Source: Amycolatopsis deserti (lineage in GTDB: Bacteria; Actinomycetota; Actinomycetes; Mycobacteriales; Pseudonocardiaceae). Taken from it: a stretch of 64,000 nucleotides of DNA. Of this stretch, positions 31,929 to 40,911 are shown piece by piece. The translations under genes were made by a program, and so were the position numbers. Position 1 is the first letter of the stretch. Every line of letters begins with the position of its first letter. The notes below the pieces were generated by a model. The model had not been told where the DNA came from. It worked only from the letters and a program-made list of their open reading frames with translations, and did not search any database. The DNA is taken from contig NZ_BNAU01000012.1 of NCBI RefSeq assembly GCF_014653945.1, forward strand, positions 1-64,000, given 5' to 3'.

Positions 31929-32546
31929 ATGCGCGCGACCATCCTGAACTGCACGTTGAAGCCCTCCCCGGAGCCGTCGAACACCGACGCGCTCGCCGAG
32001 ATCGTGGCGGCCGGCCTGCGTGACCTGGGCACCGACGTCCGGAGCATCCGCCTGGTCGACCACGACATCAAACCCGGCGTCAGCAGCGACATGGGCGACG
32101 GCGACGAGTGGCCCCGCATCCGCGAGGAGATCCTGCGCTCGGAAATCCTCATCATGGCCTCGCCGACCTGGGTCGGGCACCCCTCGTCCATCGCGCAGCG
32201 GGCGATCGAGCGCATGGACGCGATGCTGTCCGAGACGGGCGAGGACGGTACACCGGTTGCATACAATCGCGTCGCGGGCGTGGTCGTGACCGGCAACGAG
32301 GACGGCGCGCACCACGTCATCAGCGAGATCAACGGCGCGCTCGGCGACATCGGCTTCACGATTCCCGGCCAGGCCTGGGTGTACTGGAACATGGGTCCCG
32401 GACCGGGCCCGAGCTACACCGACACCGATCACGGCCACCAGTACGTCCACCAGGTGGCCGGCCTGATGGCGAAGAACCTCTACGCGGTGGCCGCCGCCCT
32501 GCGAGAGCACCCGATCCCGGCGGAGATCTCCCGCGGCGAGGATTGA
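31929..32546 (+). CDS. NAD(P)H-dependent FMN reductase, flavodoxin fold
   Basis: This 205-residue flavoprotein has the flavodoxin-like fold. The N-terminal MRATILNCTLKPSPEPSNTD forms the FMN phosphate loop, SEILIMASPTWVGHPSSIAQ matches the P-T-W flavin-binding motif of the NADPH-dependent FMN reductase family, and VAGVVVTGNEDGAHHV the next FMN loop. It probably reduces flavin or a quinone/nitro compound. ATG at 31929 is chosen, with GGGAAG upstream; longer frames lack a ribosome site. The following 160 bp (32547-32706) hold nothing recognisable. Confidence 0.83.
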   Translation: MRATILNCTLKPSPEPSNTDALAEIVAAGLRDLGTDVRSIRLVDHDIKPGVSSDMGDGDEWPRIREEILRSEILIMASPTWVGHPSSIAQRAIERMDAMLSETGEDGTPVAYNRVAGVVVTGNEDGAHHVISEINGALGDIGFTIPGQAWVYWNMGPGPGPSYTDTDHGHQYVHQVAGLMAKNLYAVAAALREHPIPAEISRGED

Positions 32547-32706
32547 CGGCCGCTCTGATCACAACCGTCCAAACGAGACGGATCGGGCGCGTCTTCGAAG
32601 CAGCCGGTGTTCGCGAGTTACACCGCTCGGGTGAATGTCGTCGGCTGACCGACCCGGAATTGTCGGACCCCCTGGCTAACGTGGCGTTGTCTGAAGGGGG
32701 ACGAAC

Positions 32707-33678
32707 ATGCGAGCAGCAGTGGCGGACGGTCCGGGCGGGCCGGAGGTGTTGCGGGTGCGGGAGATTCCCACACCCGAGGCGCGGGACGGCTGGGCCCTGG
32801 TGCGGGTCGAGGGGTTCGGGCTGAACCGGTCGGAGCTGATGACCCGGCAGGGGCATTCGCCGAACGTGCGGTTCCCGCGGGTCCTGGGCATCGAGTGCGT
32901 CGGGGTCGTCGTGGAGTCCGCACGGCTGGCGCCGGGCACCAAGGTGGCCGCGGTGATGGGCGAGATGGGCCGGGAGTTCGACGGCGGGTACGCGGAGTAC
33001 GCGCTGCTGCCGGAGGATCTGCTGATCCCGGTGGAGACCGATCTGCCGTGGGACGTCTTCGCCGCGCTGCCGGAGACGTACTTGACGGCGTGGGGATCGC
33101 TGGCCACGTTCGGGCCGACTTCGCCGGGGCAGAGCCTGCTGATCCGCGGCGGCACGTCGTCAGTCGGGATGGCGATGCTGTCGCTGGCGCGGGAGCGCGG
33201 GCTGGTGACCATCGCGACCACGCGCAACCGCGAGAAGGTGGCGGCGCTGGAGAAGGCCGGGGCGTCACACGTCGTGGTGGACGGCGGGGACATCGCCGCC
33301 GACGTTCGCGCGCTGCGCCCGGAGGGTCCGGACTACGTGCTGGACCTGATCGGAGCGCCGACGGTGGCGGACTCGCTGCAGCTCGCCGCCCGCGGTGGAA
33401 CGGTGTGCGTCACCGGCATGCTGAGCGGGAAGTGGTCGATCCCGGACTTCCAGCCGACGGCGGTGATCCCCTCCGGCACGAAGCTGACGGCGTTCCAGAG
33501 CAACGACATCCAGGGCTCGTCCGGGGCCGGGGCATTGCAAACCATCGTCGACGGCGTGGCGCGCGGCGCGTACCAGCCGAACCTGGACCGGGTCTTCCGG
33601 CTGGACGAGATCGTCGAGGCCCACGCGTACATGGAGGACAACCACGCCACGGGCAAGGTGGTGGTCCGCAATGCCTGA
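32707..33678 (+). CDS. Zinc-independent MDR oxidoreductase (quinone-oxidoreductase-like)
   Basis: A medium-chain dehydrogenase/reductase of 323 residues. The GroES-like part (MRAAVADGPGGPEVLRVREI, FGLNRSELMTRQGHSP, PRVLGIECVGVV) lacks the catalytic and structural zinc cysteines. The cofactor fold has LLIRGGTSSVGMAMLSLARE, in which the G.S.VG pattern and the following TTRNREK favour NADPH. It resembles zeta-crystallin-type quinone oxidoreductases. AAGGGGG precedes the ATG at a good distance. The C-rich 193 bp downstream (33679-33871) contain no gene. Confidence 0.87.
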   Translation: MRAAVADGPGGPEVLRVREIPTPEARDGWALVRVEGFGLNRSELMTRQGHSPNVRFPRVLGIECVGVVVESARLAPGTKVAAVMGEMGREFDGGYAEYALLPEDLLIPVETDLPWDVFAALPETYLTAWGSLATFGPTSPGQSLLIRGGTSSVGMAMLSLARERGLVTIATTRNREKVAALEKAGASHVVVDGGDIAADVRALRPEGPDYVLDLIGAPTVADSLQLAARGGTVCVTGMLSGKWSIPDFQPTAVIPSGTKLTAFQSNDIQGSSGAGALQTIVDGVARGAYQPNLDRVFRLDEIVEAHAYMEDNHATGKVVVRNA

Positions 33679-33871
33679 CCGGACGCACGGCGCTCCCCAC
33701 CAACCGATCACACCCGACAGCCGCCCAAAATCACCCACCAACAACCCGATCCTCGCCGCAGTCACATCACGCGAAACCGCCACGACCACACAAGACCACG
33801 AGACCCACAACCCCCACACCCGACAGCCGCCCGAATCACCCGCGAGCTACCCCGCCCACCAACCTCCACCG

Positions 33872-35515
33872 TCACCGGGACCGCATCGCGCGGTACCACC
33901 GCGGCGACGTGTTCACCGGCGGCTTCAACGACGCACGCACCACCAGCACGTTCGGCTCGTCGCTGCGCACGAACTCGCCCAGCAACCGCCGGAACGCGCG
34001 GCCGAAACCCTCCACCCGGCCGGCGTCCACGCCGAACGACCGCGCCAGGCCGACGAAGTCCGGCGTGTGCAGGTTGACCCCGCGGTGCGGCAGGCCCTCC
34101 CGGTCCTGGTCGAACCGCAGCATCCCGTAACCACCGTCGTCGACGATGATGACCGTCACCGGCAGCGACTCCTGCGCCAGCGTGGCCAGATCGCCGCACC
34201 CGTACAGGAACCCGCCGTCGCCGCTGATGCACACCACCCGGCCCGCCCCGGTGGCCGCCGCACCCAGCGCGGCCGGGAAGCCGAACCCGAGCGTGCCCCA
34301 GCCCATCGGATACGCGAACCGGTGCGGCGCCGCCACGCGGTGGAACCCGCCCGCCCAGTACCCGGCGATGCACATGTCGGCCACCAGCATCGCGCGGTCG
34401 GGCAGCGTCTCTTCCAGCGTGCGCAAGAAGTCCGCGGCCTGCGGCTCCTCGCTGCGGATCCGGCGGCGCACCTGGTCGGAGATCCGCTGCAGCCGCTCGG
34501 TCAGCTCCCCCAGCCCTGGCCGCGCCGGCAAGCCCTGCAGCAACTGGGGCACCACGTCCCGGGCATCGCCGACCAGCGTGAGGTCCGGCGGGTAGTTCTT
34601 GGCCGCATCCTTGGGATCGACGTTGATCACGATGAGCTTCGGCGGCTTGGGCATCAGCCAGTTCTGCGTCATCAGGCCGTCGAAATCCGTGCCGATGCCG
34701 AGCACCACGTCGGCCTCGTCCCACAGCGCGCCCACCTCCGGGGCGTGCACGGGGTTCGGCGCGGCACACGGGTGCGCCGGCGGCAGCAACCCGCGCGCGG
34801 CGAACGTCGTGATCACCGGCGCGGCGAGCTTCTCCGCCAACTGCCCGATCACGGCGCCCGCCTCGGCCCGCACCGCGCCGCCACCGGCCCAGATCAGCGG
34901 CTTCGAGGCCATCGCCAGCATGCGCCGGGCCGCGTCCAGATCCGCCAGCGCCAGCGCCGGGAAAGCCTCGGTGGGCTCCGGGTCCGGGCCACGGAAACCG
35001 TTGTGCCGCAAGAAATCTGTCGGGATCCCGACGTACACCGGGCCGCTCTGCGGTCGCATCGTCAGCCGGGCGGCGCGTAGCACCGTGGGCGCCAGGTCCT
35101 CAGGAGTCTCGACGGTGAACGCCGCCTTCGTCACCGGCGCGAACAACGCGGCCTGGTCACTGGTCTCGTGCAGCACCCCGCGCACCATGCCGGGCCGCCG
35201 CAGCCCCGCCGGGATGTCGGTCGCGATCACCAGCACCGGCGAACCCGAGGCCATCGCCTCCCCGACCGCGGCGATCGTGTTCGCCGCGCCCGGCCCGGTC
35301 GTCACGATCGCGACGCCGAGCTTGCCGGTCGCCCGCGCGAACCCGTCCGCGGCGTACCCGGCGGTCTGTTCGTGCCGCACACCGATCAGCCGGAGCGAGC
35401 TGTCCGCCAGCGCCTCCCAGATCGGCAGGTTGTGCACGCCCGGAAGACCGAACGCGACCTCGGCGCCGAGCTCGAGCAGCGCGTCCACGAGGTGCTGGGC
35501 GCCGGTCTTCGTCAC
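33872..35515 (-). CDS. Thiamine-diphosphate-dependent enzyme, acetolactate-synthase family
   Basis: A 547-residue ThDP enzyme. The catalytic Glu lies in VRHEQTAGYAADGFARATGK. The ThDP/Mg motif begins GDGGFLYGCGDLATLAQESL and continues to IVDDGGYG, where the usual NN is DD/GG-like. The FAD-binding-like middle domain is retained (IWAGGGAVRAEAGAVI). Substrate specificity cannot be assigned; acetolactate synthase, guanidino-oxoacid decarboxylase and related enzymes share this layout. On the minus strand GTG at 35515 is six bases after TACTCT, indicating a leaderless mRNA. The GST gene ends only 22 bp upstream. Confidence 0.82.
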   Translation of the reverse strand: MTKTGAQHLVDALLELGAEVAFGLPGVHNLPIWEALADSSLRLIGVRHEQTAGYAADGFARATGKLGVAIVTTGPGAANTIAAVGEAMASGSPVLVIATDIPAGLRRPGMVRGVLHETSDQAALFAPVTKAAFTVETPEDLAPTVLRAARLTMRPQSGPVYVGIPTDFLRHNGFRGPDPEPTEAFPALALADLDAARRMLAMASKPLIWAGGGAVRAEAGAVIGQLAEKLAAPVITTFAARGLLPPAHPCAAPNPVHAPEVGALWDEADVVLGIGTDFDGLMTQNWLMPKPPKLIVINVDPKDAAKNYPPDLTLVGDARDVVPQLLQGLPARPGLGELTERLQRISDQVRRRIRSEEPQAADFLRTLEETLPDRAMLVADMCIAGYWAGGFHRVAAPHRFAYPMGWGTLGFGFPAALGAAATGAGRVVCISGDGGFLYGCGDLATLAQESLPVTVIIVDDGGYGMLRFDQDREGLPHRGVNLHTPDFVGLARSFGVDAGRVEGFGRAFRRLLGEFVRSDEPNVLVVRASLKPPVNTSPRWYRAMRSR

Positions 35516-35537
35516 GCCGTCAGAGTATGGCACCCCG

Positions 35538-36539
35538 TCACCACTGCGGGGGCACGACCTCGTCCTGGGGCGGCGGCCCCGGCGGTGTGCCGTCGCCGAA
35601 GGGCCGTCCGCCCAGGTCGGCACGGCCGTGCGGCTCGGCCCACGCGGAGAGGTCCGGACCATTCGGCACGATCCGCGTCGGGTTGACCTGCTCGTGCACC
35701 TGGTAGTAGTGCCGCTTGATGTGGTCGAAGTCCACGGTGTCGCCGAAACCCGGCGTGGTGAACAGATCCCGCGCATACGCCCACAACACCGGCATCTCGG
35801 TCAGCTTGTGCCGGTTGCACTTGAAGTGCCCGTGGTAGACCGGATCGAACCGGACGAGCGTGGTGAACAGCCGGATGTCGGCCTCGGTGATCGTGTCCCC
35901 GACCAGATAACGCTGCCGCGACAACCGGTCCGACAGCTCGTCGAGCCGGGCGAACAGGCGCCGGTACGCGTCGTCGTAGGCGGACTGCTTCGTCGCGAAG
36001 CCAGCCTCGTACACGGCGGCGTTGACGTCGCGGTGCACCGCGCGGTTGATCTCGTCGATTTCGTCGCGCAGCTTCTCCGGGTACAGATCGGGCGCGCCGT
36101 CGCGGTAGTGGGCGCCCCACTCGGTGTCCAGGTCGAGCGTGATCTGCGGGTAGTCGTTCGTCACCAGCTTGCCGCTGGGGATGTCGACGATCGCCGGCAC
36201 GCTGATGCCGCCGTCGTAGTCCGGGTCGGCCGCGCGGTAGGCCTCGCCGAGGAACTGGATGCCCAGCACGGGATCACGTCCACCGGGGTCGAGCGTGAAC
36301 CGCCAGCTGCGCTCGTCCTGGATCGGGTCGGCGATCGCGACGGACAGCGCTTCCTCCAGCCCCATCAACCGGCGCACGATCAGTGCACGGCTGGCCCACG
36401 GGCACGCACGGCTGACGACCAGCCGGTACCGGCCCGCCTGGACGGGCCAGCCATCCGCGCCGTCGGCCGTGATCCGTGCCGTGAAGCGGTTCGGCGATCG
36501 CTTGAACTCGCCCGTTTCCGGGTCCGTCGGGATGGTCAT
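35538..36539 (-). CDS. Xi-class glutathione-S-transferase-like protein (YqjG/ECM4 type)
   Basis: A 333-residue protein of the glutathionyl-hydroquinone reductase family. The catalytic cysteine is in SRACPWASR (C46), followed by DGGISVPAIVDIPSGKLVTN and the helical C-terminal domain with VGDTITEADIRLFTTLVRFD and WAYARDLFTTPGF. Actinobacteria lack glutathione, so mycothiol or another thiol is the presumable partner. ATG at 36539 is preceded on the minus strand by TACGCT and GAGGGA. The WS/DGAT gene is divergent. Confidence 0.87.
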   Translation of the reverse strand: MTIPTDPETGEFKRSPNRFTARITADGADGWPVQAGRYRLVVSRACPWASRALIVRRLMGLEEALSVAIADPIQDERSWRFTLDPGGRDPVLGIQFLGEAYRAADPDYDGGISVPAIVDIPSGKLVTNDYPQITLDLDTEWGAHYRDGAPDLYPEKLRDEIDEINRAVHRDVNAAVYEAGFATKQSAYDDAYRRLFARLDELSDRLSRQRYLVGDTITEADIRLFTTLVRFDPVYHGHFKCNRHKLTEMPVLWAYARDLFTTPGFGDTVDFDHIKRHYYQVHEQVNPTRIVPNGPDLSAWAEPHGRADLGGRPFGDGTPPGPPPQDEVVPPQW

Positions 36540-36634
36540 TCCCTCAGCGTAGATTGTGTTCCGGGCCGTAGCAGTACGCGTAGACTCAATGACCCTGGGC
36601 ACACCATCGCCCCGGACCGGAGAGGTGGCCACCG

Positions 36635-37999
36635 ATGCCGTTGATGCCCTTCACCGACTCGATGTTCCTGCTGGTGGAAAGCCGCGAGCACCCCATGCAC
36701 GTGGGTGGCCTGCAGCTGTTCCAGACCCCCGACGGCGCCGACCACACCTACCTGCGCAGCCTGCGTGAGGACCTGGTCAAGAACACCGACGTCCGTCCGC
36801 TGTTCCGGCAGCGGGTGGCCCGCCCCGTGAACACGCTCGGTTACGCGGCCTGGGCCCGCGACGACGATCTCGACCTCGACTACCACTTCCGGCATTCCGC
36901 GCTGCCCTACCCGGGCCGGGTGCGCGAGCTGCTGGAGCTGACCTCGCGCTGGCACAGCACGCTGCTCGACCGGCACCGTCCGCTGTGGGAGATCCACCTG
37001 GTCGAAGGCCTGCAGGACGGCCGGTTCGCGATGTACAGCAAGGTGCACCACGCGTTGATGGACGGCGTTTCGGCGTTGCGGCACCTGCAGGGCACGCTGT
37101 CCGACGATCCGGACGACCGCAGCTGCCCGCCGCCGTGGGGCTCGCGCCAGGTGCCGCGCGGCAAGCCGCCGCGTAACGCACGGTCACTGTTGCGCATGGG
37201 CGCCGGCTCGCTGAAGCAGATCGCGGGAATGGCGCCGGCGGCGGCGAAGGTGGCTCGGGAGGCCTTCCGCGAGCACACGTTGCTGCTGCCGATGCAAGCC
37301 CCGAAGACGATCTTCAACGTGTCGATCGGCGGCGCGCGCCGGTTCGCCGCGCAGTCGTGGCCGCTCAAGCGGGTGCGCGCGATCGCGACCGCCACCGGGA
37401 CGTCCCGCAACGACGTGGTGCTCGCGATGTGCTCCGGCGCGCTGCGGGACTACCTCATCGAGCAGCGCGCGCTGCCGGACGCGCCGCTGGTCGCGATGGT
37501 GCCGGTGTCGATGCGCAAGCCGACCGACACCGGTGAGGCGGCGGGCAACCAGATCGGCGCGGTGCTGTGCAACCTCGGCACGGACAAGCCGGATCCGGCG
37601 TCGCGGCTGATGACGATCCACCAGTCCATGCGCGACGCGAAGCGGATCTTCAAGGAGCTGACGCCGCTGCAGGCGCTGCTGCTGTCCGGCATCAACGTGG
37701 CGCAGCTGGGTGTGTCGACGGTGCCCGGGGTCGTGAACAACACGCGACCGCCGTTCAACCTGGTGATCTCGAACGTGCCCGGGCCGCGCAAGCAGATGTA
37801 CTGGAACGGCGCGAAGCTCGACGGCATCTACCCGGCGTCGGTGCTGCTGGACGGGCAGGCGCTCAACATCACGCTGACCAACAACGGGGACAACCTGGAC
37901 TTCGGGATCACCGGGTGCCGCCGGTCGGTGCCGCACCTGCAGCGGATCCTGACGCACTTGGACACCGCGCTGGAGGAACTGGAGTTCGCGGCGCGCTGA
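36635..37999 (+). CDS. Wax ester synthase / diacylglycerol acyltransferase (WS/DGAT)
   Basis: It transfers fatty acyl groups from acyl-CoA to diacylglycerol or fatty alcohols to make storage lipid. The active-site motif HHALMDG is at 138-144 (H139 and D143). Other family blocks are HRPLWEIHLVEGLQDGRFAM, MVPVSMRKPTDTGEAAGNQI and PFNLVISNVPGPRKQMYWNG. The length of 454 residues is typical of the mycobacterial Tgs group. TAGACT near 36580 is a candidate -10, and GGAGAGG lies upstream of the ATG. Confidence 0.93.
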   Translation: MPLMPFTDSMFLLVESREHPMHVGGLQLFQTPDGADHTYLRSLREDLVKNTDVRPLFRQRVARPVNTLGYAAWARDDDLDLDYHFRHSALPYPGRVRELLELTSRWHSTLLDRHRPLWEIHLVEGLQDGRFAMYSKVHHALMDGVSALRHLQGTLSDDPDDRSCPPPWGSRQVPRGKPPRNARSLLRMGAGSLKQIAGMAPAAAKVAREAFREHTLLLPMQAPKTIFNVSIGGARRFAAQSWPLKRVRAIATATGTSRNDVVLAMCSGALRDYLIEQRALPDAPLVAMVPVSMRKPTDTGEAAGNQIGAVLCNLGTDKPDPASRLMTIHQSMRDAKRIFKELTPLQALLLSGINVAQLGVSTVPGVVNNTRPPFNLVISNVPGPRKQMYWNGAKLDGIYPASVLLDGQALNITLTNNGDNLDFGITGCRRSVPHLQRILTHLDTALEELEFAAR

Positions 38000-38093
38000 C
38001 TCGGGGGCTTGGTCGGGCCGCACCGTCGCGGCGTGCTCTGCGGTGCCGCACGTCCGGGCGCGCACCGCAGCCTGCAGCCCCCGCCGGCTTTGG

Positions 38094-39068
38094 TCAGGCG
38101 ACGCCCTCCGGGCTGGCCCCCTCGACCTGGACGCCGCGCGCCGTGATCTCCTCGATGCGGGCCAGGTCGTCGCGGGTGAGGTCGAGGTCCGCCGCGGCGA
38201 CGCTGTCCTCGATGTTGCGGGCCCGCCGCGCGCCGACGATCGCCACGTGGACGCCGGGCTGGTGCAGGGTCCACGCGATGGCGAGCCGGCTGACGGTGGC
38301 GCCCTTCTCGGCCGCGAGGTTCTTCAGCTGCTCGACGACCTCGAGGTTCCGCTGGAAGTTCGCGCCCTGGAAGGCGCTGGAGTTCGCGCGCCAGTCGCCG
38401 GGCTCGAAGGTGGTGTGCGGGTTGAGGGCGCCGGTGAGGAGGCCGCTGCCGAGGGGGCTGTAGACGAGGACGCCGATGTTGTGCTCGCGGCAGTACGGGA
38501 GCGGGTCGTCCTCGATGGCGCGGCGGAACAGGTGGTAGGGCGGCTGCAGGGTCTCGACCGGGCGGGTGCGGTCGAACGCGGCCAGTTGCGCGGTGTCGTA
38601 GTTGGACACGCCGACGTGGCGGATCTTGCCCTCGTCGACGAGTTCCTGCAGGGCTTCGGCGGTCTCCTCGGCCGGGGTCTCCGGGTCGGGCCAGTGGACC
38701 TGGTACAGGTCGATGTGGTCGAGGTCGAGGTGACGCAGACTTTCCTCGACGCCGTTGCGCAGCCAGCCGCGGCGGGCGTCGCGGGGCCGGTCGCTGCCCG
38801 GGTTGATGCCGCCCTTGGTGGCGATGACCAGGCTGTCGCGGTCGCGTTTCAGCTCATCCCGCAGGGCTCGGCCGAGGAGGGCTTCCGACTTGCCGAAGCC
38901 ATACGCCTGGGCGGTGTCGAAGAAGTTGACGCCCAGCTCGCGGGCGTGCTGGATGGCCTGGACGGCCGTGTCCTCGTCGAAGGAGCCCCAGTCGCCGCCG
39001 AGCTGCCAGGTCCCGAAGGCGATCCGGGAGACGTCGAGTCCGCTCTTGCCCAAAGTCGTTCTCCGCAT
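38094..39068 (-). CDS. Aldo/keto reductase
   Basis: An NADPH-dependent carbonyl reductase of 324 residues. The catalytic tetrad is visible: Asp51 and Tyr56 in FFDTAQAYGFGKSE, Lys85 in VIATKGG and His in YQVHWPD. SPLGSGLLTG and IVGARRARNIED form the cofactor-binding end. The start at 39068 matches the family N-terminus (MRRTTLGKSGLDVSRIAFGT), although the ribosome site is weak. The substrate is unknown. Its start is followed upstream by the palindromic repeat region, which separates it from the amidase operon. Confidence 0.9.
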   Translation of the reverse strand: MRRTTLGKSGLDVSRIAFGTWQLGGDWGSFDEDTAVQAIQHARELGVNFFDTAQAYGFGKSEALLGRALRDELKRDRDSLVIATKGGINPGSDRPRDARRGWLRNGVEESLRHLDLDHIDLYQVHWPDPETPAEETAEALQELVDEGKIRHVGVSNYDTAQLAAFDRTRPVETLQPPYHLFRRAIEDDPLPYCREHNIGVLVYSPLGSGLLTGALNPHTTFEPGDWRANSSAFQGANFQRNLEVVEQLKNLAAEKGATVSRLAIAWTLHQPGVHVAIVGARRARNIEDSVAAADLDLTRDDLARIEEITARGVQVEGASPEGVA

Positions 39069-39119
39069 GGTCTCAGCACAGCACATGACAGGTGACGGCG
39101 CATCGCGGAGCAGCACCGG

Positions 39120-39280
39120 GTGGCGGGGTCCTTTGTGGAGCAGCCACCCCAACGACAGGCACATCTCGCACATCGATGAACGGGCCCTTCATCACGAGAC
39201 GAGAAGCCCAACCACCCCAACGCAGCTCCCGCAGCCACGACTGGCGCATCTCGCGCAACGATGAATGGACCGTTCATCGC
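39120..39280. repeat. Two copies of a GATGAA-N7-TTCATC palindromic repeat
   Basis: GATGAACGGGCCCTTCATC (39175-39193) and GATGAATGGACCGTTCATC (39260-39278) are palindromes with a 7-base centre. Each is preceded by a related CATCTCGC word and farther upstream by CACCCCAACG, so the underlying direct repeat is about 85 bp. Short ORFs beginning MNGPFI on both strands are by-products of the palindrome. Confidence 0.7.
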
Positions 39281-39289
39281 TCAGGCCCG

Positions 39290-39507
39290 GCAACTCACTC
39301 GACCGCGAGTCGCGGCAGGGCCGACACACCCGCCGCGAACGCGGCAACCGCCGAACACCTCACCGCCCAGCGGGCCGATCAGCCACCCACGAGTGCCTCA
39401 CCGCCCAGCCGGCCGAACAGCCCGCCCCGGCGGCCGAACAGCCAGCCGATCAGCCGCGCACAAAGCACCTCACCGCCCAGCCGGCCGACAGCCGCGCACG
39501 AAGCAAC
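39290..39507. repeat. C-rich tandem repeat before the amidase stop codon
   Basis: The word CTCACCGCCCAGC(C/G)GG(C/T)C recurs at about 39358, 39396, 39466 and 39506, with CAGCCG(C/A)GCAC words in between, giving irregular 38-70-bp spacing. The last copy runs into the 3' end of the amidase gene. I see no gene in 39069-39507. Confidence 0.55.
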
Positions 39508-40902
39508 TCACCGCCCAGCCGGTCGGTCTGTCGGCCACGGGCGGACCTCCTCGACCAGCCTCGCCACCGCCAGCACCAGATCGTCCGAGTGCCGCGGCCC
39601 CACGATCTGCAACCCCACCGGCAACCCGTCCGCCGTCATCCCCGCCGGGACGCTGATCGCCGGTTGTTGGGTCATGTTGAACGGGTACGTGAACGGCGTC
39701 CAGTCCGGCCAGCCGCTCATCCCGCTCCCCGGGGGCACCTCGAAACCCGCCTCGAACGGCGCCACCGCGACCGTCGGGGTGATCAGCACGTCGAACCGGG
39801 TGTGGAACTCGCCCATGAGGATTCCCAGCGACGCCCGCTCCGCGTTGGCCGCCAGGTAGTCCGCCGCCGAGTACGTCTTCCCCTTCTCCCACACCCGCCG
39901 CAGGCCCGGGTCCACCTTCGCCTCCGAACCGGGCGGGAACGTGTCCAGCCACTGCGCGGCACCGGTCGACCAGAGCACGTCGAACGCCTCCCGCGGGTCG
40001 GCGAAACCCGGGTCCGTCTCCTCGACCCGCAACCCGGCCTCGTCCAGCGCCGCGACCGCCGACGTGACGATCCGGCGCACCTCCGGGTCCACCGAAGCCC
40101 ACCCCAACGTCGGAGAGAAGGCCGCGAACAACCCCCGCACGTCCCGCCGCACCGCCTCGCGGTACGCGCCCGCCGGCGGCTCCAGCGCGTTCGGGTCCCG
40201 GTGGTCCGGCAGCGCGAGCACGTCCAGCAACAACGCCACGTCCGACACCGACCGCGCCATCGGCCCGGCGTGCGACAACGCCCCGAACGGGCTCGCCGGC
40301 CACAACGGGATACGACCGTATGTCGGCTTCAGCCCGACGATCCCGCAGAACGACGCCGGGATCCGCACCGACCCGCCACCGTCGGTCCCCACCGACAGCT
40401 CGCCCATCCCGGCCGCCACCGCCGCCGCGCTACCCCCGCTCGACCCACCGGGCGTCTTCGCCGGGTTCCACGGGTTGCGGGTCACGCCGGTCAGCGGGTT
40501 GTCCGTCACGCCCTTCCACGCCAGCTCCGGCGTGGTCGTCTTGCCGAGCAGGACCAGCCCGTTCTCCCGCAGCCGCGCGGTGACCGGGCTGTCCACCTCC
40601 CACGGCTGATCGGGGTCGATGCAGGTCGATCCACGCAGCGTGGGCCAGCCCTGGGTCAGGAACATGTCCTTGATCGAGGTCGGCACCCCGTCCAGCGAGC
40701 CGATCGGGTTGCCCTCGCGCCACCGCACCTCCGACGCCTTGGCGCCCTCGCGGGCCACCTCGGGGTCGACCAGGCAGAACGCGTTGCACTCCCTGTCCCG
40801 CTCCTCGATCGAGCGCAGCGCGGCCTCGGTCGCCTCGACCGGGCTGATCTCGCCGGTCGAATACGCGGCGACCAGCTCACTCGCCGTCAACAGGGTGCTC
40901 AT
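39508..40902 (-). CDS. Amidase-signature-family amidohydrolase
   Basis: An amidase of 464 residues. The Ser-cisSer-Lys triad is visible: Lys78 in TSIKDM, Ser154 in PGGSSGGSAAAVAAG and Ser178 in GTDGGGSVRIPAS. Members hydrolyse carboxamides to acid plus ammonia. It follows the D-2-hydroxyacid dehydrogenase gene with a 9-bp gap and has its own GAGGAG ribosome site, so the two form an operon under the operator at 41935. The context suggests an aliphatic amide or amino-dicarboxylate amide as substrate (inference). The C-terminal 25 residues lie in C-rich repeat sequence. Confidence 0.88.
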   Translation of the reverse strand: MSTLLTASELVAAYSTGEISPVEATEAALRSIEERDRECNAFCLVDPEVAREGAKASEVRWREGNPIGSLDGVPTSIKDMFLTQGWPTLRGSTCIDPDQPWEVDSPVTARLRENGLVLLGKTTTPELAWKGVTDNPLTGVTRNPWNPAKTPGGSSGGSAAAVAAGMGELSVGTDGGGSVRIPASFCGIVGLKPTYGRIPLWPASPFGALSHAGPMARSVSDVALLLDVLALPDHRDPNALEPPAGAYREAVRRDVRGLFAAFSPTLGWASVDPEVRRIVTSAVAALDEAGLRVEETDPGFADPREAFDVLWSTGAAQWLDTFPPGSEAKVDPGLRRVWEKGKTYSAADYLAANAERASLGILMGEFHTRFDVLITPTVAVAPFEAGFEVPPGSGMSGWPDWTPFTYPFNMTQQPAISVPAGMTADGLPVGLQIVGPRHSDDLVLAVARLVEEVRPWPTDRPAGR

Positions 40903-40911
40903 CGGAACTCC

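Noticed and set aside
33671-35080. Plus-strand 469-residue ORF opposite the TPP enzyme gene
   Set aside because: It is antisense shadow with Arg/Pro/His-rich composition; the minus-strand frame has clear ThDP motifs.
39092-39859. ORFs beginning MNGPFI on both strands
   Set aside because: They come from the GATGAA...TTCATC palindrome, which reads similarly on either strand; there are no ribosome sites.
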